The notes under the pieces are model-generated. The model worked only from the letters and a program-made list of their open reading frames with translations, did not search any database and was not told where the DNA came from. Below are positions 1 through 5,017 of a stretch of 5,215 bases of DNA, in pieces. This stretch comes from Candidatus Omnitrophota bacterium (lineage in GTDB: Bacteria > Hinthialibacterota > Hinthialibacteria > JAKQFZ01). The stretch spans positions 1 through 5,215 of the forward strand of contig JAKQFZ010000104.1 in NCBI GenBank assembly GCA_029558215.1, read 5' to 3'. Both the position numbers and the translations under genes were made by a program. Positions within the stretch are counted from its first letter, which is position 1. Each line of letters opens with the position of its first letter.

Positions 1-188
1 CCGCCAATTGGCGCTGCACCAGTACTCGCAGTATAGGAACCGTTGAACGCTTTCTCACTTGGCGTATACATGTCCGGAAGGTTCCGAATGACGGTGACAC
101 TGGGGTTCTGAGCCAGTGCAATGTGCCCAACCAGAAACAGAGTGACAAAACCCAAGACAATGCTGAAACGACCAATCTGATTCTTCAT
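1..188 (-). CDS. Exported protein of unknown function, N-terminal part only (cut by window edge)
   Basis: An open reading frame on the minus strand starts with ATG at 188-186 and stays open to the window edge, giving 62 codons. An AAGGAG ribosome binding site lies at 200-195, six bases before the start, which strongly supports this start. The product begins MKNQIGRF, followed by a hydrophobic core at about residues 9-25 and the motif ALA before Gln27. This is a typical Sec signal peptide with type I signal peptidase cleavage after residue 26. The visible mature part (QNPSVTVIRNLPDMYTPSEK and on, to about residue 62) is rich in Ser, Thr, Ala and Gly and matches no family I recognise. The protein is probably periplasmic, surface or secreted. 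The gene is transcribed divergently from crcB across a roughly 300-base intergenic region. The function and full length cannot be told from this fragment. Confidence is high that it is a gene and nil for its function. Confidence 0.8.
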   Translation of the reverse strand, partial: MKNQIGRFSIVLGFVTLFLVGHIALAQNPSVTVIRNLPDMYTPSEKAFNGSYTASTGAAPIG

Positions 189-240
189 TGCATGCTCCTT
201 CGTCCACATCTAATCTCGCTCTGCCGAACGGCTTGAACAC

Positions 241-270
241 AGAATAGACCATCTGGTGAGCGCTGATCAA
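241..270 (-). promoter_or_regulatory. Candidate sigma70-type promoter for the leftward exported-protein gene
   Basis: Read on the minus strand, TTGATC (270-265) is followed after 18 bases by TATTCT (246-241). Each box matches the consensus at four of six positions. Transcription would start near 234 and leave a leader of about 45 bases before the ATG at 188. The position is sensible, but the boxes are only moderate matches and this is a prediction from sequence alone. Confidence 0.25.
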
Positions 271-299
271 CAACAAAAGAGAAGTGTCGAGATGACCTG

Positions 300-327
300 T
301 TGCACCGGAAATTGCTTTTGCTATCAT
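300..327 (+). promoter_or_regulatory. Candidate promoter for the riboswitch-crcB-DUF190 transcript
   Basis: A good -10 box, TATCAT (322-327, five of six), is preceded 16 bases upstream by a weak -35 box, TTGCAC (300-305, three of six). A start about seven bases after the -10 box falls at 334-335, exactly where the fluoride aptamer begins. That position is the main argument for the call, because riboswitch leaders often begin close to the aptamer. The weak -35 box lowers confidence. Confidence 0.4.
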
Positions 328-334
328 ATCCGAT

Positions 335-387
335 GTCAGGGGATGGAGTCCCCCACAAACCGCCGCTTTCGGCTGATGACTCCTGAC
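335..387 (+). promoter_or_regulatory. Fluoride riboswitch (crcB RNA motif)
   Basis: This segment matches the conserved crcB-motif fluoride aptamer in order and spacing. GGGG (339-342) and CCCC (351-354) can form the loop pseudoknot. The conserved GATG at 342-345 precedes the P1 5' strand GGAGT (345-349), which pairs with ACTCC (379-383). The conserved CAAACCGCC (356-364) leads into the P3 hairpin GCCG (362-365) with CGGC (370-373). The conserved TGATGA follows (374-379), as in known examples. An additional outer pairing, GTCAGG (335-340) with CCTGAC (382-387), is possible but excludes part of the aptamer fold. It lies 100 bases upstream of crcB, the classic target gene, and an intrinsic terminator follows at 425-452. 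From the family, fluoride binding with magnesium is expected to switch the downstream genes on. The identification is recognition from sequence; no covariance-model score was computed. Confidence 0.93.
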
Positions 388-424
388 GTTGCGGAGCAGA
401 TCAGTGGCGAGCGGCAGTATGACC

Positions 425-452
425 AGCCGCCACAAGGCGGTTGTTTTATTTT
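425..452 (+). terminator. Intrinsic terminator, expression platform of the fluoride riboswitch
   Basis: A seven-pair stem, AGCCGCC (425-431) with GGCGGTT (436-442), with one G-T pair and an ACAA loop, is followed by a T-rich tract at 441-452 (TTGTTTTATTTT). It sits between the fluoride aptamer and crcB, which is where a transcription-terminating switch would act. A competing hairpin, GCGGC (411-415) with GCCGC (426-430), would tie up the 5' arm of the terminator and could serve as an antiterminator. The terminator itself is clear; how the aptamer gates it is inferred. Confidence 0.82.
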
Positions 453-486
453 ACTGATATTCTGGCGATTTCACGAAGAAAGGAAG

Positions 487-873
487 ATGTCAAGAATGGT
501 GCACAAACTTGTATGGCTCGCATTGGCGGGTGCTTGCGGAGCGCTGGCTCGCTACGGGCTTGCAGGAGCGGTTCATCATTGGTGTGGTAGTTGGTTCCCT
601 TGGGGAACCGCGTTTGTAAACGTGCTTGGGTGTCTGCTGTTCGGAGTATTCTGGGCATTGGCTTCTGAGCGTGCGACAATCAGTTCCGAGATGCGAACGG
701 TAATACTGGTGGGCTTTTTGGGATCGTTTACTACCTTCTCAACCTTCGTCTCGGAAACAAGCCAATTCCTTATGGAGACGGAAGTGCTCCTCGCCCTTGC
801 CAACATGGCCATTCAGGTTCTTCTCGGAATTGCCGTCTTTTACCTCGGTCTGTCCGTTGGACGCATCATCTGA
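487..873 (+). CDS. crcB: Fluoride-specific ion channel CrcB (Fluc)
   Basis: CrcB/Fluc is a small membrane protein that works as a dual-topology dimer and lets fluoride leave the cytoplasm, protecting enolase and other enzymes. This product has 128 residues, the usual family size, with four hydrophobic segments at about 8-28, 38-60, 70-95 and 100-124. Family motifs are present: GALARYG (18-24), GTAFVNVLG (40-48) with the conserved pore Asn45, and GSFTTFSTF (79-87), whose Phe84 and Phe87 match the pore-lining Phe box. The start at 487 is preceded by an AAGAAAGGA ribosome binding site at about 475-483. The frame is open upstream to 256, but that stretch contains the fluoride riboswitch and terminator, so a longer protein is rejected. 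The gene is the first of a two-gene operon under fluoride control, with the DUF190 gene 16 bases downstream. The identification is firm. Confidence 0.96.
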   Translation: MSRMVHKLVWLALAGACGALARYGLAGAVHHWCGSWFPWGTAFVNVLGCLLFGVFWALASERATISSEMRTVILVGFLGSFTTFSTFVSETSQFLMETEVLLALANMAIQVLLGIAVFYLGLSVGRII

Positions 874-889
874 GAAAGGAGCACAGGCG

Positions 890-1249
890 ATGGAACTTCC
901 AAAGGATGCAGCATTGCTTCGAGTATTCATAGGAGAGAGCGATCAGCACTCTCGTCGGCCCTTGTACCAGGCAATTGTTGAGAAGGCGCGCGAGTATGGG
1001 ATGGCGGGAGCAACGGTCGTACGAGGCATCATGGGCTTTGGGAAAAACACGCGCATCCATACAGCGCGGATACTCCGGCTGTCGGAAGATCTGCCCATAG
1101 TTGTGGAGATTGTGGATAAACCCGAACGCATCCAAGCCTTTCTTCCGGAACTGGACACAATGGTCGGAGATGGTTTGGTTACCCTGGAGCACATTCAGGT
1201 CATCACGTACAGGCACAGACCGGACTCCTCAGGATCCAAAAAGGCGTAG
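890..1249 (+). CDS. DUF190 family protein, PII-like, partner of crcB
   Basis: The 119-residue product is a full-length DUF190 (PII-like fold) protein. Recognisable family stretches are LLRVFIGESD (9-18), PLYQAIVEKAREYGMAGATV (24-43), RGIMGFG (45-51), ILRLSEDLPIVVEIVD (61-76) and FLPELDTMV (84-92). A short charged tail, about residues 109-119, follows the conserved domain. An AAAGGAG ribosome binding site at 875-881, eight bases before the ATG, fixes the start; the open frame back to 797 only overlaps crcB. The crcB stop at 871-873 lies 16 bases upstream, so the two are almost certainly co-transcribed and both follow the fluoride riboswitch. DUF190 genes are often found beside crcB. By fold they may form trimers and bind a small ligand or regulate the channel, but the molecular role is not established and cannot be read from this sequence. 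It has no signal peptide or membrane segment, so it should be cytoplasmic. Confidence 0.93.
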   Translation: MELPKDAALLRVFIGESDQHSRRPLYQAIVEKAREYGMAGATVVRGIMGFGKNTRIHTARILRLSEDLPIVVEIVDKPERIQAFLPELDTMVGDGLVTLEHIQVITYRHRPDSSGSKKA

Positions 1250-1597
1250 AATGTTCTCAGAGCATTGCCGTGCTCAATCTTAGAAACAACACAGATTGCG
1301 ATCCAAGGCCAAAGTTTGAAGAGGAAATGCAACCCTGCAAAGATGGCTCCTAGTGACACAAAGTCCGAAAGGCGCGTATCATTCATTGAGCAAGCGTCCG
1401 AAGGAGTGGGCATAGCCCACACGCCTGCAGGTGCTAACCTGCTCGGAATGATGAAGGGTTGGTGTTCAGGACTTCTCTCAAACGTCCTGCTGCCTTCTTT
1501 ACCCGAGGAACCCATTGTGCTACAAAGAAACCAAAACACGGCATTGTTTTCCGTGTGAATGAGTTTTCAAACCAGGTTAGTCGCAGGAGAAGTGCCG
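1250..1597 (+). other. 348-base gene-free region with several inverted repeats, leader of the desulfhydrase gene
   Basis: No convincing gene is seen here. A frame open from a TTG at 1265 to 1558 has no ribosome binding site and no recognisable protein. A weak hairpin just after the DUF190 gene, GAGCA (1260-1264) with TGCTC (1271-1275), lacks a T tract and is a poor terminator. The stretch 1378-1489 is unusually rich in short perfect hairpins: GTGGGC-ATA-GCCCAC (1406-1420), GCAGGT-GCTA-ACCTGC (1427-1442) and CAGGAC with GTCCTG (1467-1489). The first two can be enclosed by ATCATTC (1378-1384) with GAATGAT (1446-1452), or by TCCGA (1397-1401) with TCGGA (1443-1447). GTCCGAA occurs twice, at 1363-1369 and 1396-1402. 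It may be a structured leader or a small RNA. No known RNA family was recognised, and tRNA, 4.5S, RNase P and common riboswitch signatures were considered without a match. Confidence 0.4.
1498..1556 (+). promoter_or_regulatory. Candidate promoter and 21-base spaced palindrome upstream of the desulfhydrase gene
   Basis: TTTACC (1498-1503) and TACAAA (1521-1526), 17 bases apart, each match four of six consensus positions and would start transcription near 1533. Immediately there, ACACGG (1536-1541) and CCGTGT (1551-1556) form a perfect six-base inverted repeat with a nine-base spacer. This ends 41 bases before the start codon. The palindrome could be an operator for a dimeric repressor sitting on the start site, or a hairpin at the 5' end of the message. 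The repeat is plain in the sequence; both functions are inferred. Confidence 0.3.
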
Positions 1598-2611
1598 ATG
1601 AGCGTGGTGCGATTCCCCAAACGTGTTCCCCTCTCTATTGTTCCAACTCAGATTCACCATCTGCCTCGCTTGACGAGACTCCTTGGTGGTCCAGAGATTT
1701 TCATGAAGCGTGACGATCTGACTGGCTGTGCGATGACAGGCAACAAGGTCCGAAAGCTGGAATTCCTGTGCGCGGAAGCGATTCGTCGAGGTGCCACCAC
1801 TCTGATGACGTGCGGGGGTGTTCAATCGAACCATGCCCGAACGACGGCGGTCGCAGCGGCACGTCTGGGCATGAAGTCCATTCTCTTTCTTCGTGGACAA
1901 TGCCCCCAAACGACTCAGGGGAATCTTCTCCTGGACAGACTTGTCGGCTCTGAAATCCGTTTCATCACGACCGAGCAGTACAAACAAGCAGACCAGCTGA
2001 TGAAGGAGGAGGCTTCGAGACTCAAGAGCATTGGCGAAATTGGCTACGCCATCCCCGAAGGTGGGTCGAATGCGCTCGGATGCTGGGGCTATGTAAACGC
2101 CGCGAAAGAAATTCAAAAACAGGAGTCCAAACTGGACAAACCGTTTGACTACATTGTTGTGGCTGTTGGATCGGGAGGCACATTCGGCGGTCTGGTTGCC
2201 GGCAGAAAAATGCTCGGTCTGAGGGCGGAGATCATCGGATTCAACGTCTGCGACACCGCAGCAGATTTTCAGCAACGCGTCGCAGGTGAACTAGCTATCT
2301 TTCAGCAGCGATGGAATCATCCGGTCTCGTGCAATCCTTCCGAATTGAACATCGTGGACGGGTACGTTGGCGAAGGCTATGGACGCGACTACCCCGAGGA
2401 GTTGGACGCCATCCAACTGCTCGCAACGGTGGAAGGGATTGTCCTCGAACCGGTCTACACGGGCAAGGCATTCCATGGTCTGCTCGATCAGATACGAAAG
2501 GGTAGATTCAAGAAGACCGATCGAATTCTCTTCTGCCACACAGGAGGGATTTTCGGACTTCTCGACGGTCAGCAACGCTTTCACTTTCGCGATCAGAATC
2601 AAAGCATTTGA
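1598..2611 (+). CDS. dcyD: D-cysteine desulfhydrase family PLP enzyme (ACC deaminase/DcyD family)
   Basis: This cytoplasmic fold-type II PLP enzyme likely splits D-cysteine to pyruvate, sulfide and ammonia. The 337 residues match the family length. GNKVRKLE (48-55) carries Lys50, the expected PLP Schiff-base lysine. QSNHAR (76-81) holds the Ser77-Asn78-His79 substrate site, EGGSN lies at 154-158, and GSGGT (191-195) is the PLP-phosphate loop. ACC deaminases have Glu in PVYEGK and Leu in HLGG. Here they are Thr288 (PVYTGK) and Thr315 (HTGG), as in E. coli DcyD, so ACC deaminase activity is unlikely. L-cysteate sulfo-lyase and other sulfur amino acid lyases in this family remain possible. The ATG at 1598 is chosen because AGGAG at 1585-1589 lies eight bases before it. 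An upstream in-frame ATG at 1559 lacks such a site and would add 13 non-family residues. Neighbours do not reveal its pathway. Confidence 0.88.
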   Translation: MSVVRFPKRVPLSIVPTQIHHLPRLTRLLGGPEIFMKRDDLTGCAMTGNKVRKLEFLCAEAIRRGATTLMTCGGVQSNHARTTAVAAARLGMKSILFLRGQCPQTTQGNLLLDRLVGSEIRFITTEQYKQADQLMKEEASRLKSIGEIGYAIPEGGSNALGCWGYVNAAKEIQKQESKLDKPFDYIVVAVGSGGTFGGLVAGRKMLGLRAEIIGFNVCDTAADFQQRVAGELAIFQQRWNHPVSCNPSELNIVDGYVGEGYGRDYPEELDAIQLLATVEGIVLEPVYTGKAFHGLLDQIRKGRFKKTDRILFCHTGGIFGLLDGQQRFHFRDQNQSI

Positions 2612-2636
2612 CTTATTTCTATCGTGACGGAATAAT
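2608..2636 (+). promoter_or_regulatory. Strong candidate sigma70-type promoter for ilvD, overlapping the dcyD stop codon
   Basis: TTGACT (2608-2613, five of six) and AATAAT (2631-2636, five of six) are separated by the optimal 17 bases. The -35 box contains the TGA stop codon of the desulfhydrase gene at 2609-2611. Transcription would start near 2643 and give ilvD a leader of about 70 bases. This suggests ilvD and the gene after it can be expressed independently of the upstream gene. Confidence 0.55.
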
Positions 2637-2665
2637 GTCCATGTGGTTTGGAAAACAATTCACCG

Positions 2666-2684
2666 TGGCGGACAATCCCCGCCA
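2666..2684 (+). other. GC-rich hairpin in the ilvD leader
   Basis: TGGCGG (2666-2671) and CCGCCA (2679-2684) form a perfect six-pair stem with a seven-base loop (ACAATCC), followed by GAAGTTATT. The hairpin lies 30 bases before the ilvD start and just before its AGAGAGGA ribosome binding site (2697-2704). It could weakly terminate transcription from the upstream gene or protect or modulate the ilvD message. The trailing tract is too poor in T for a confident terminator call. Confidence 0.35.
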
Positions 2685-2713
2685 GAAGTTATTCAAAGAG
2701 AGGAATTTGAAAG

Positions 2714-4378
2714 ATGCGCAGTGACATCATGAAAAAAGGTGTGGCAAAAGGGCCACATCGGTCTCTGTTCTATGCAATGGGCTTGACCGAGGCGGAGATC
2801 GCTCGACCGCTTATTGGAGTGGTGAATGCGGCCAATGAAATTATCCCAGGTCATATCCATCTGGATGATATCGCTGAAGCCGTCAAGGCAGGAATTCGGA
2901 TGGCGGGTGGTACACCCATTGAGTTTCCGACCATCGGCGTCTGCGATGGCTTGGCAATGAACCATCAGGGGATGAAGTACTCGTTGGGCAGCCGCGAACT
3001 GATCGCGGATTCGGTTGAAGTTATGGCGATGGCTCAGCCGTTTGATGCGTTGGTTTTTGTGACCAACTGCGACAAGATCATTCCAGGGATGATTCTTGCG
3101 GCTGCACGTCTGGACATCCCTTCCATTTTCGTGTCCGGGGGCCCCATGCTCGCCGGAGAATGTGGTTCGGATCGTCTGGGGCTTCATGATCTGTTCCAGG
3201 ATATCCCCAAAGCGATGTCTGGAGCGATGTCGGCAGCGGAATTTGAGCATCGGGTTGAGTGCACTTGTCCCGGAGCAGGTTCCTGCTCAGGCCTGTACAC
3301 CGCCAATTCGATGAATTGCATTCTTGAAGCATTGGGTATGGGTCTTCCGGGAAATGGAACCATCCCCGCCGTCGCTGCCGCACGAATCCGACTCGCAAAG
3401 AAGGCCGGTCAGCAGATTATGAGTCTTCTTGAGAAGCAGTTAACTCCGCGAAAGATCATGACGCGAAAGTCGCTTCTGAATGCTGTGGCTCTGGATATGG
3501 CGTTTGGTGGATCGAGCAATACGGCATTGCACCTCCCAGCCATTGCCCACGAACTGGATCTAAAACTGACACTTGAAGATTTCAACACGACAGGCGACGC
3601 AACTCCTCATATTTGCAGCATGGCTCCAGGCGGCCCGTACTTCCTCGAAGACCTCGATAAGGCGGGTGGCGTTTCGGCGATCCTGAAAACACTTCTGGAC
3701 GGCAAGTTGCTCGACGGCAGTTGCAAGTCGGTCACCGGAAAGACGATCGCCCAGAACGTTGCACAGGCCCAAGTTCACAACAGCGACGTGATTCGACCCC
3801 TGAGTAAGCCCTATCACAAGACGGGTGGACTGGCGGCGTTGTTCGGGAATCTTGCTCCGGACGGAAGTGTGGTCAAAGCGTCCGCTGTGCTTCCTAATAT
3901 GCTCAAACACAAAGGTCCGGCTCGTGTGTTCAACTCGGAAGAAGAAGCCGTGAAAGCCATTTTCGGCAACAAAATCCAATCTGGTGATGTCATTGTCATT
4001 CGGTATGAGGGCCCCTGCGGAGGGCCCGGGATGAGAGAAATGCTCACTCCAACCGCTGCAGTCAAAGGGGCAGGACTCGCAGACACAGTCGCCCTGCTGA
4101 CGGATGGACGTTTCTCTGGCGCAACCACGGGTGCTTCCATTGGACATATTTCCCCGGAAGCGATGCAGGGAGGCCCAATCGCTCTCGTACGGGAAGGGGA
4201 CATTATCGAGATTGACATCCCCGCGAGAAGACTAAGTATTCAACTGTCTGATGATGAACTCTTCAAACGTCGCGGGAAATGGAAGCAGCCTGCTCCAAAG
4301 ATTAAGTCAGGTTATATGGCTCGTTACGCCAAGATAGTTTCATCGGGGAGCACCGGTGCCGTATTCGCGAAGGAATGA
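2714..4378 (+). CDS. ilvD: Dihydroxy-acid dehydratase
   Basis: IlvD dehydrates 2,3-dihydroxy-isovalerate and 2,3-dihydroxy-3-methylvalerate to the 2-oxo acids that give valine, leucine (and pantothenate) and isoleucine. It is a cytoplasmic Fe-S, Mg-dependent homodimer. The 554 residues are full length for the family. The first signature CDKIIPGMILA (119-129) carries cluster ligand Cys119 and the Mg-binding Asp120-Lys121 pair. CPGAGSCSG (185-193) has Cys185 and Cys191, the latter in the second cluster position. The second signature ALLTDGRFSGAT (460-471) holds the likely catalytic Ser468. At 44-47 the sequence is IPGH, so the Cys seen there (PCN) in well-studied [2Fe-2S] members is absent, as in E. 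coli and Bacillus type enzymes; Cys77 (GVCDG) is present instead. The start follows AGAGAGGA at 2697-2704, nine bases upstream. The next gene starts 31 bases after its stop. No other branched-chain pathway gene is in the window. Confidence 0.97.
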   Translation: MRSDIMKKGVAKGPHRSLFYAMGLTEAEIARPLIGVVNAANEIIPGHIHLDDIAEAVKAGIRMAGGTPIEFPTIGVCDGLAMNHQGMKYSLGSRELIADSVEVMAMAQPFDALVFVTNCDKIIPGMILAAARLDIPSIFVSGGPMLAGECGSDRLGLHDLFQDIPKAMSGAMSAAEFEHRVECTCPGAGSCSGLYTANSMNCILEALGMGLPGNGTIPAVAAARIRLAKKAGQQIMSLLEKQLTPRKIMTRKSLLNAVALDMAFGGSSNTALHLPAIAHELDLKLTLEDFNTTGDATPHICSMAPGGPYFLEDLDKAGGVSAILKTLLDGKLLDGSCKSVTGKTIAQNVAQAQVHNSDVIRPLSKPYHKTGGLAALFGNLAPDGSVVKASAVLPNMLKHKGPARVFNSEEEAVKAIFGNKIQSGDVIVIRYEGPCGGPGMREMLTPTAAVKGAGLADTVALLTDGRFSGATTGASIGHISPEAMQGGPIALVREGDIIEIDIPARRLSIQLSDDELFKRRGKWKQPAPKIKSGYMARYAKIVSSGSTGAVFAKE

Positions 4379-4409
4379 GTATTCCCAAGGCCACCAACAG
4401 GAGGTTTCG

Positions 4410-4970
4410 ATGATGCTCAACAAGAGAGATGATGACGATTCCGACTTGGAGGGTCCTTTCATCTTCGGAGAAGAACAGGAGCAAGATGAGTCGGAAGACG
4501 AATCTCCTGAGGGTCTTGAATGGGAAAGCGAGGCGGAAGACGAACGGCTTGTTGCCAAACAAAACGCTCTTGCCTCTTCCGAACCAGCACCCAAGGCGAG
4601 AAAAGAGCAGGTTGGCATAAAGACAGGGCAGCCGAGAGCGCGTCGAGTCAACACTACCCAATCGAAACTGGAGATAGCCGATGCGCTTCGAATTGTGGAG
4701 CTGAAGTTCCGCTTCTGGATTTACGTGATCACTTATCTCTGTGGCGGCGCAATTCTGGCAGGAATCAACCAGTTCTTCCGGTATCGTTCAGGCTATGTCT
4801 ATCCGCTCTGGTTCCAGTGGCCTCTGATCGTCTACGCTATTTTCCTTATCGTCCCGTTCTTCCGCGCCTATGTGTTCAAAGGACGCGACTTGCGATCGCT
4901 GCTGGATGCCACCTTGCGTCGCATGGCAGAGAGAGAAGTGGAGAAAAGCGAGGTCTATTACGAAGACTGA
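4410..4970 (+). CDS. Small two-helix membrane protein with acidic N-terminal half, function unknown
   Basis: I do not recognise a characterised relative. The 186-residue product has no signal peptide. Residues 7-45 are extremely acidic (DDDDSD, GEEQEQDESEDE, ESEAEDE) and likely disordered. Residues 59-86 are basic and Pro/Lys/Arg-rich. Two hydrophobic segments follow at about 102-120 and 133-156, separated by a short aromatic/basic loop (FFRYRSGYVYP). A charged, probably helical tail occupies 157-186. The aromatic-rich second segment (WFQWPLIVYAIF) and the spacing of the pair resemble the 2TM-domain family, so that is a tentative comparison. Two adjacent ATGs (4410 and 4413) follow a perfect AGGAGG at 4399-4404, five and eight bases away; either may be used, and the first is reported. 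The frame opens earlier, at 4356 inside ilvD, but without a binding site. It starts 31 bases after ilvD and is probably co-transcribed, which does not imply a role in branched-chain synthesis. Confidence 0.85.
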   Translation: MMLNKRDDDDSDLEGPFIFGEEQEQDESEDESPEGLEWESEAEDERLVAKQNALASSEPAPKARKEQVGIKTGQPRARRVNTTQSKLEIADALRIVELKFRFWIYVITYLCGGAILAGINQFFRYRSGYVYPLWFQWPLIVYAIFLIVPFFRAYVFKGRDLRSLLDATLRRMAEREVEKSEVYYED

Positions 4971-5017
4971 CTCCACCGTCCACTTCGATGTGAGAAGACC
5001 ACTGAGAGATGGAAGAC

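Noticed and set aside
256..486. In-frame 77-residue N-terminal extension of CrcB
   Set aside because: It covers the fluoride aptamer and terminator, has no ribosome binding site at 256, and the extension is not hydrophobic or family-like. The ATG at 487 has a good binding site and gives the normal CrcB length.
1397..1447. tRNA, 4.5S RNA, RNase P RNA or known riboswitch in the hairpin cluster
   Set aside because: No seven-base anticodon loop or T-arm sequence, no 4.5S GGAAGGAAGCAGCC-like motif, and no RNase P or common riboswitch core was found.
1195..1539. 114-codon open frame on the minus strand across the same region
   Set aside because: It overlaps the end of the DUF190 gene antisense, has no visible binding site, and its composition gives no family resemblance.
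1265..1558. 97-codon open frame on the plus strand between the DUF190 and desulfhydrase genes
   Set aside because: It begins with TTG without a binding site, gives no recognisable protein, and overlaps a hairpin-rich non-coding stretch.
1559..1597. Upstream ATG of the desulfhydrase gene
   Set aside because: No ribosome binding site precedes it and the added residues are not family-like; the ATG at 1598 has AGGAG eight bases upstream.
1577..2275. Long minus-strand open frame antisense to the desulfhydrase gene
   Set aside because: It is a shadow of a clear coding gene, and its translation is rich in Arg, His, Ser and Cys with no recognisable motif.
2635..2724. 29-residue open frame overlapping the ilvD start, considered as a leader peptide
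   Set aside because: It has no run of Ile, Leu or Val codons and only a weak binding site, and its start codons lie upstream of the predicted ilvD transcription start near 2643.
4008..4032. Two GGGCCC palindromes close together
   Set aside because: They lie inside conserved IlvD codons for the Gly/Pro-rich EGPCGGPGM stretch, which explains them without a separate function.
3560..4147. Long minus-strand open frame antisense to ilvD
   Set aside because: It is a shadow of the strongly supported IlvD reading frame, with no binding site and no family features.
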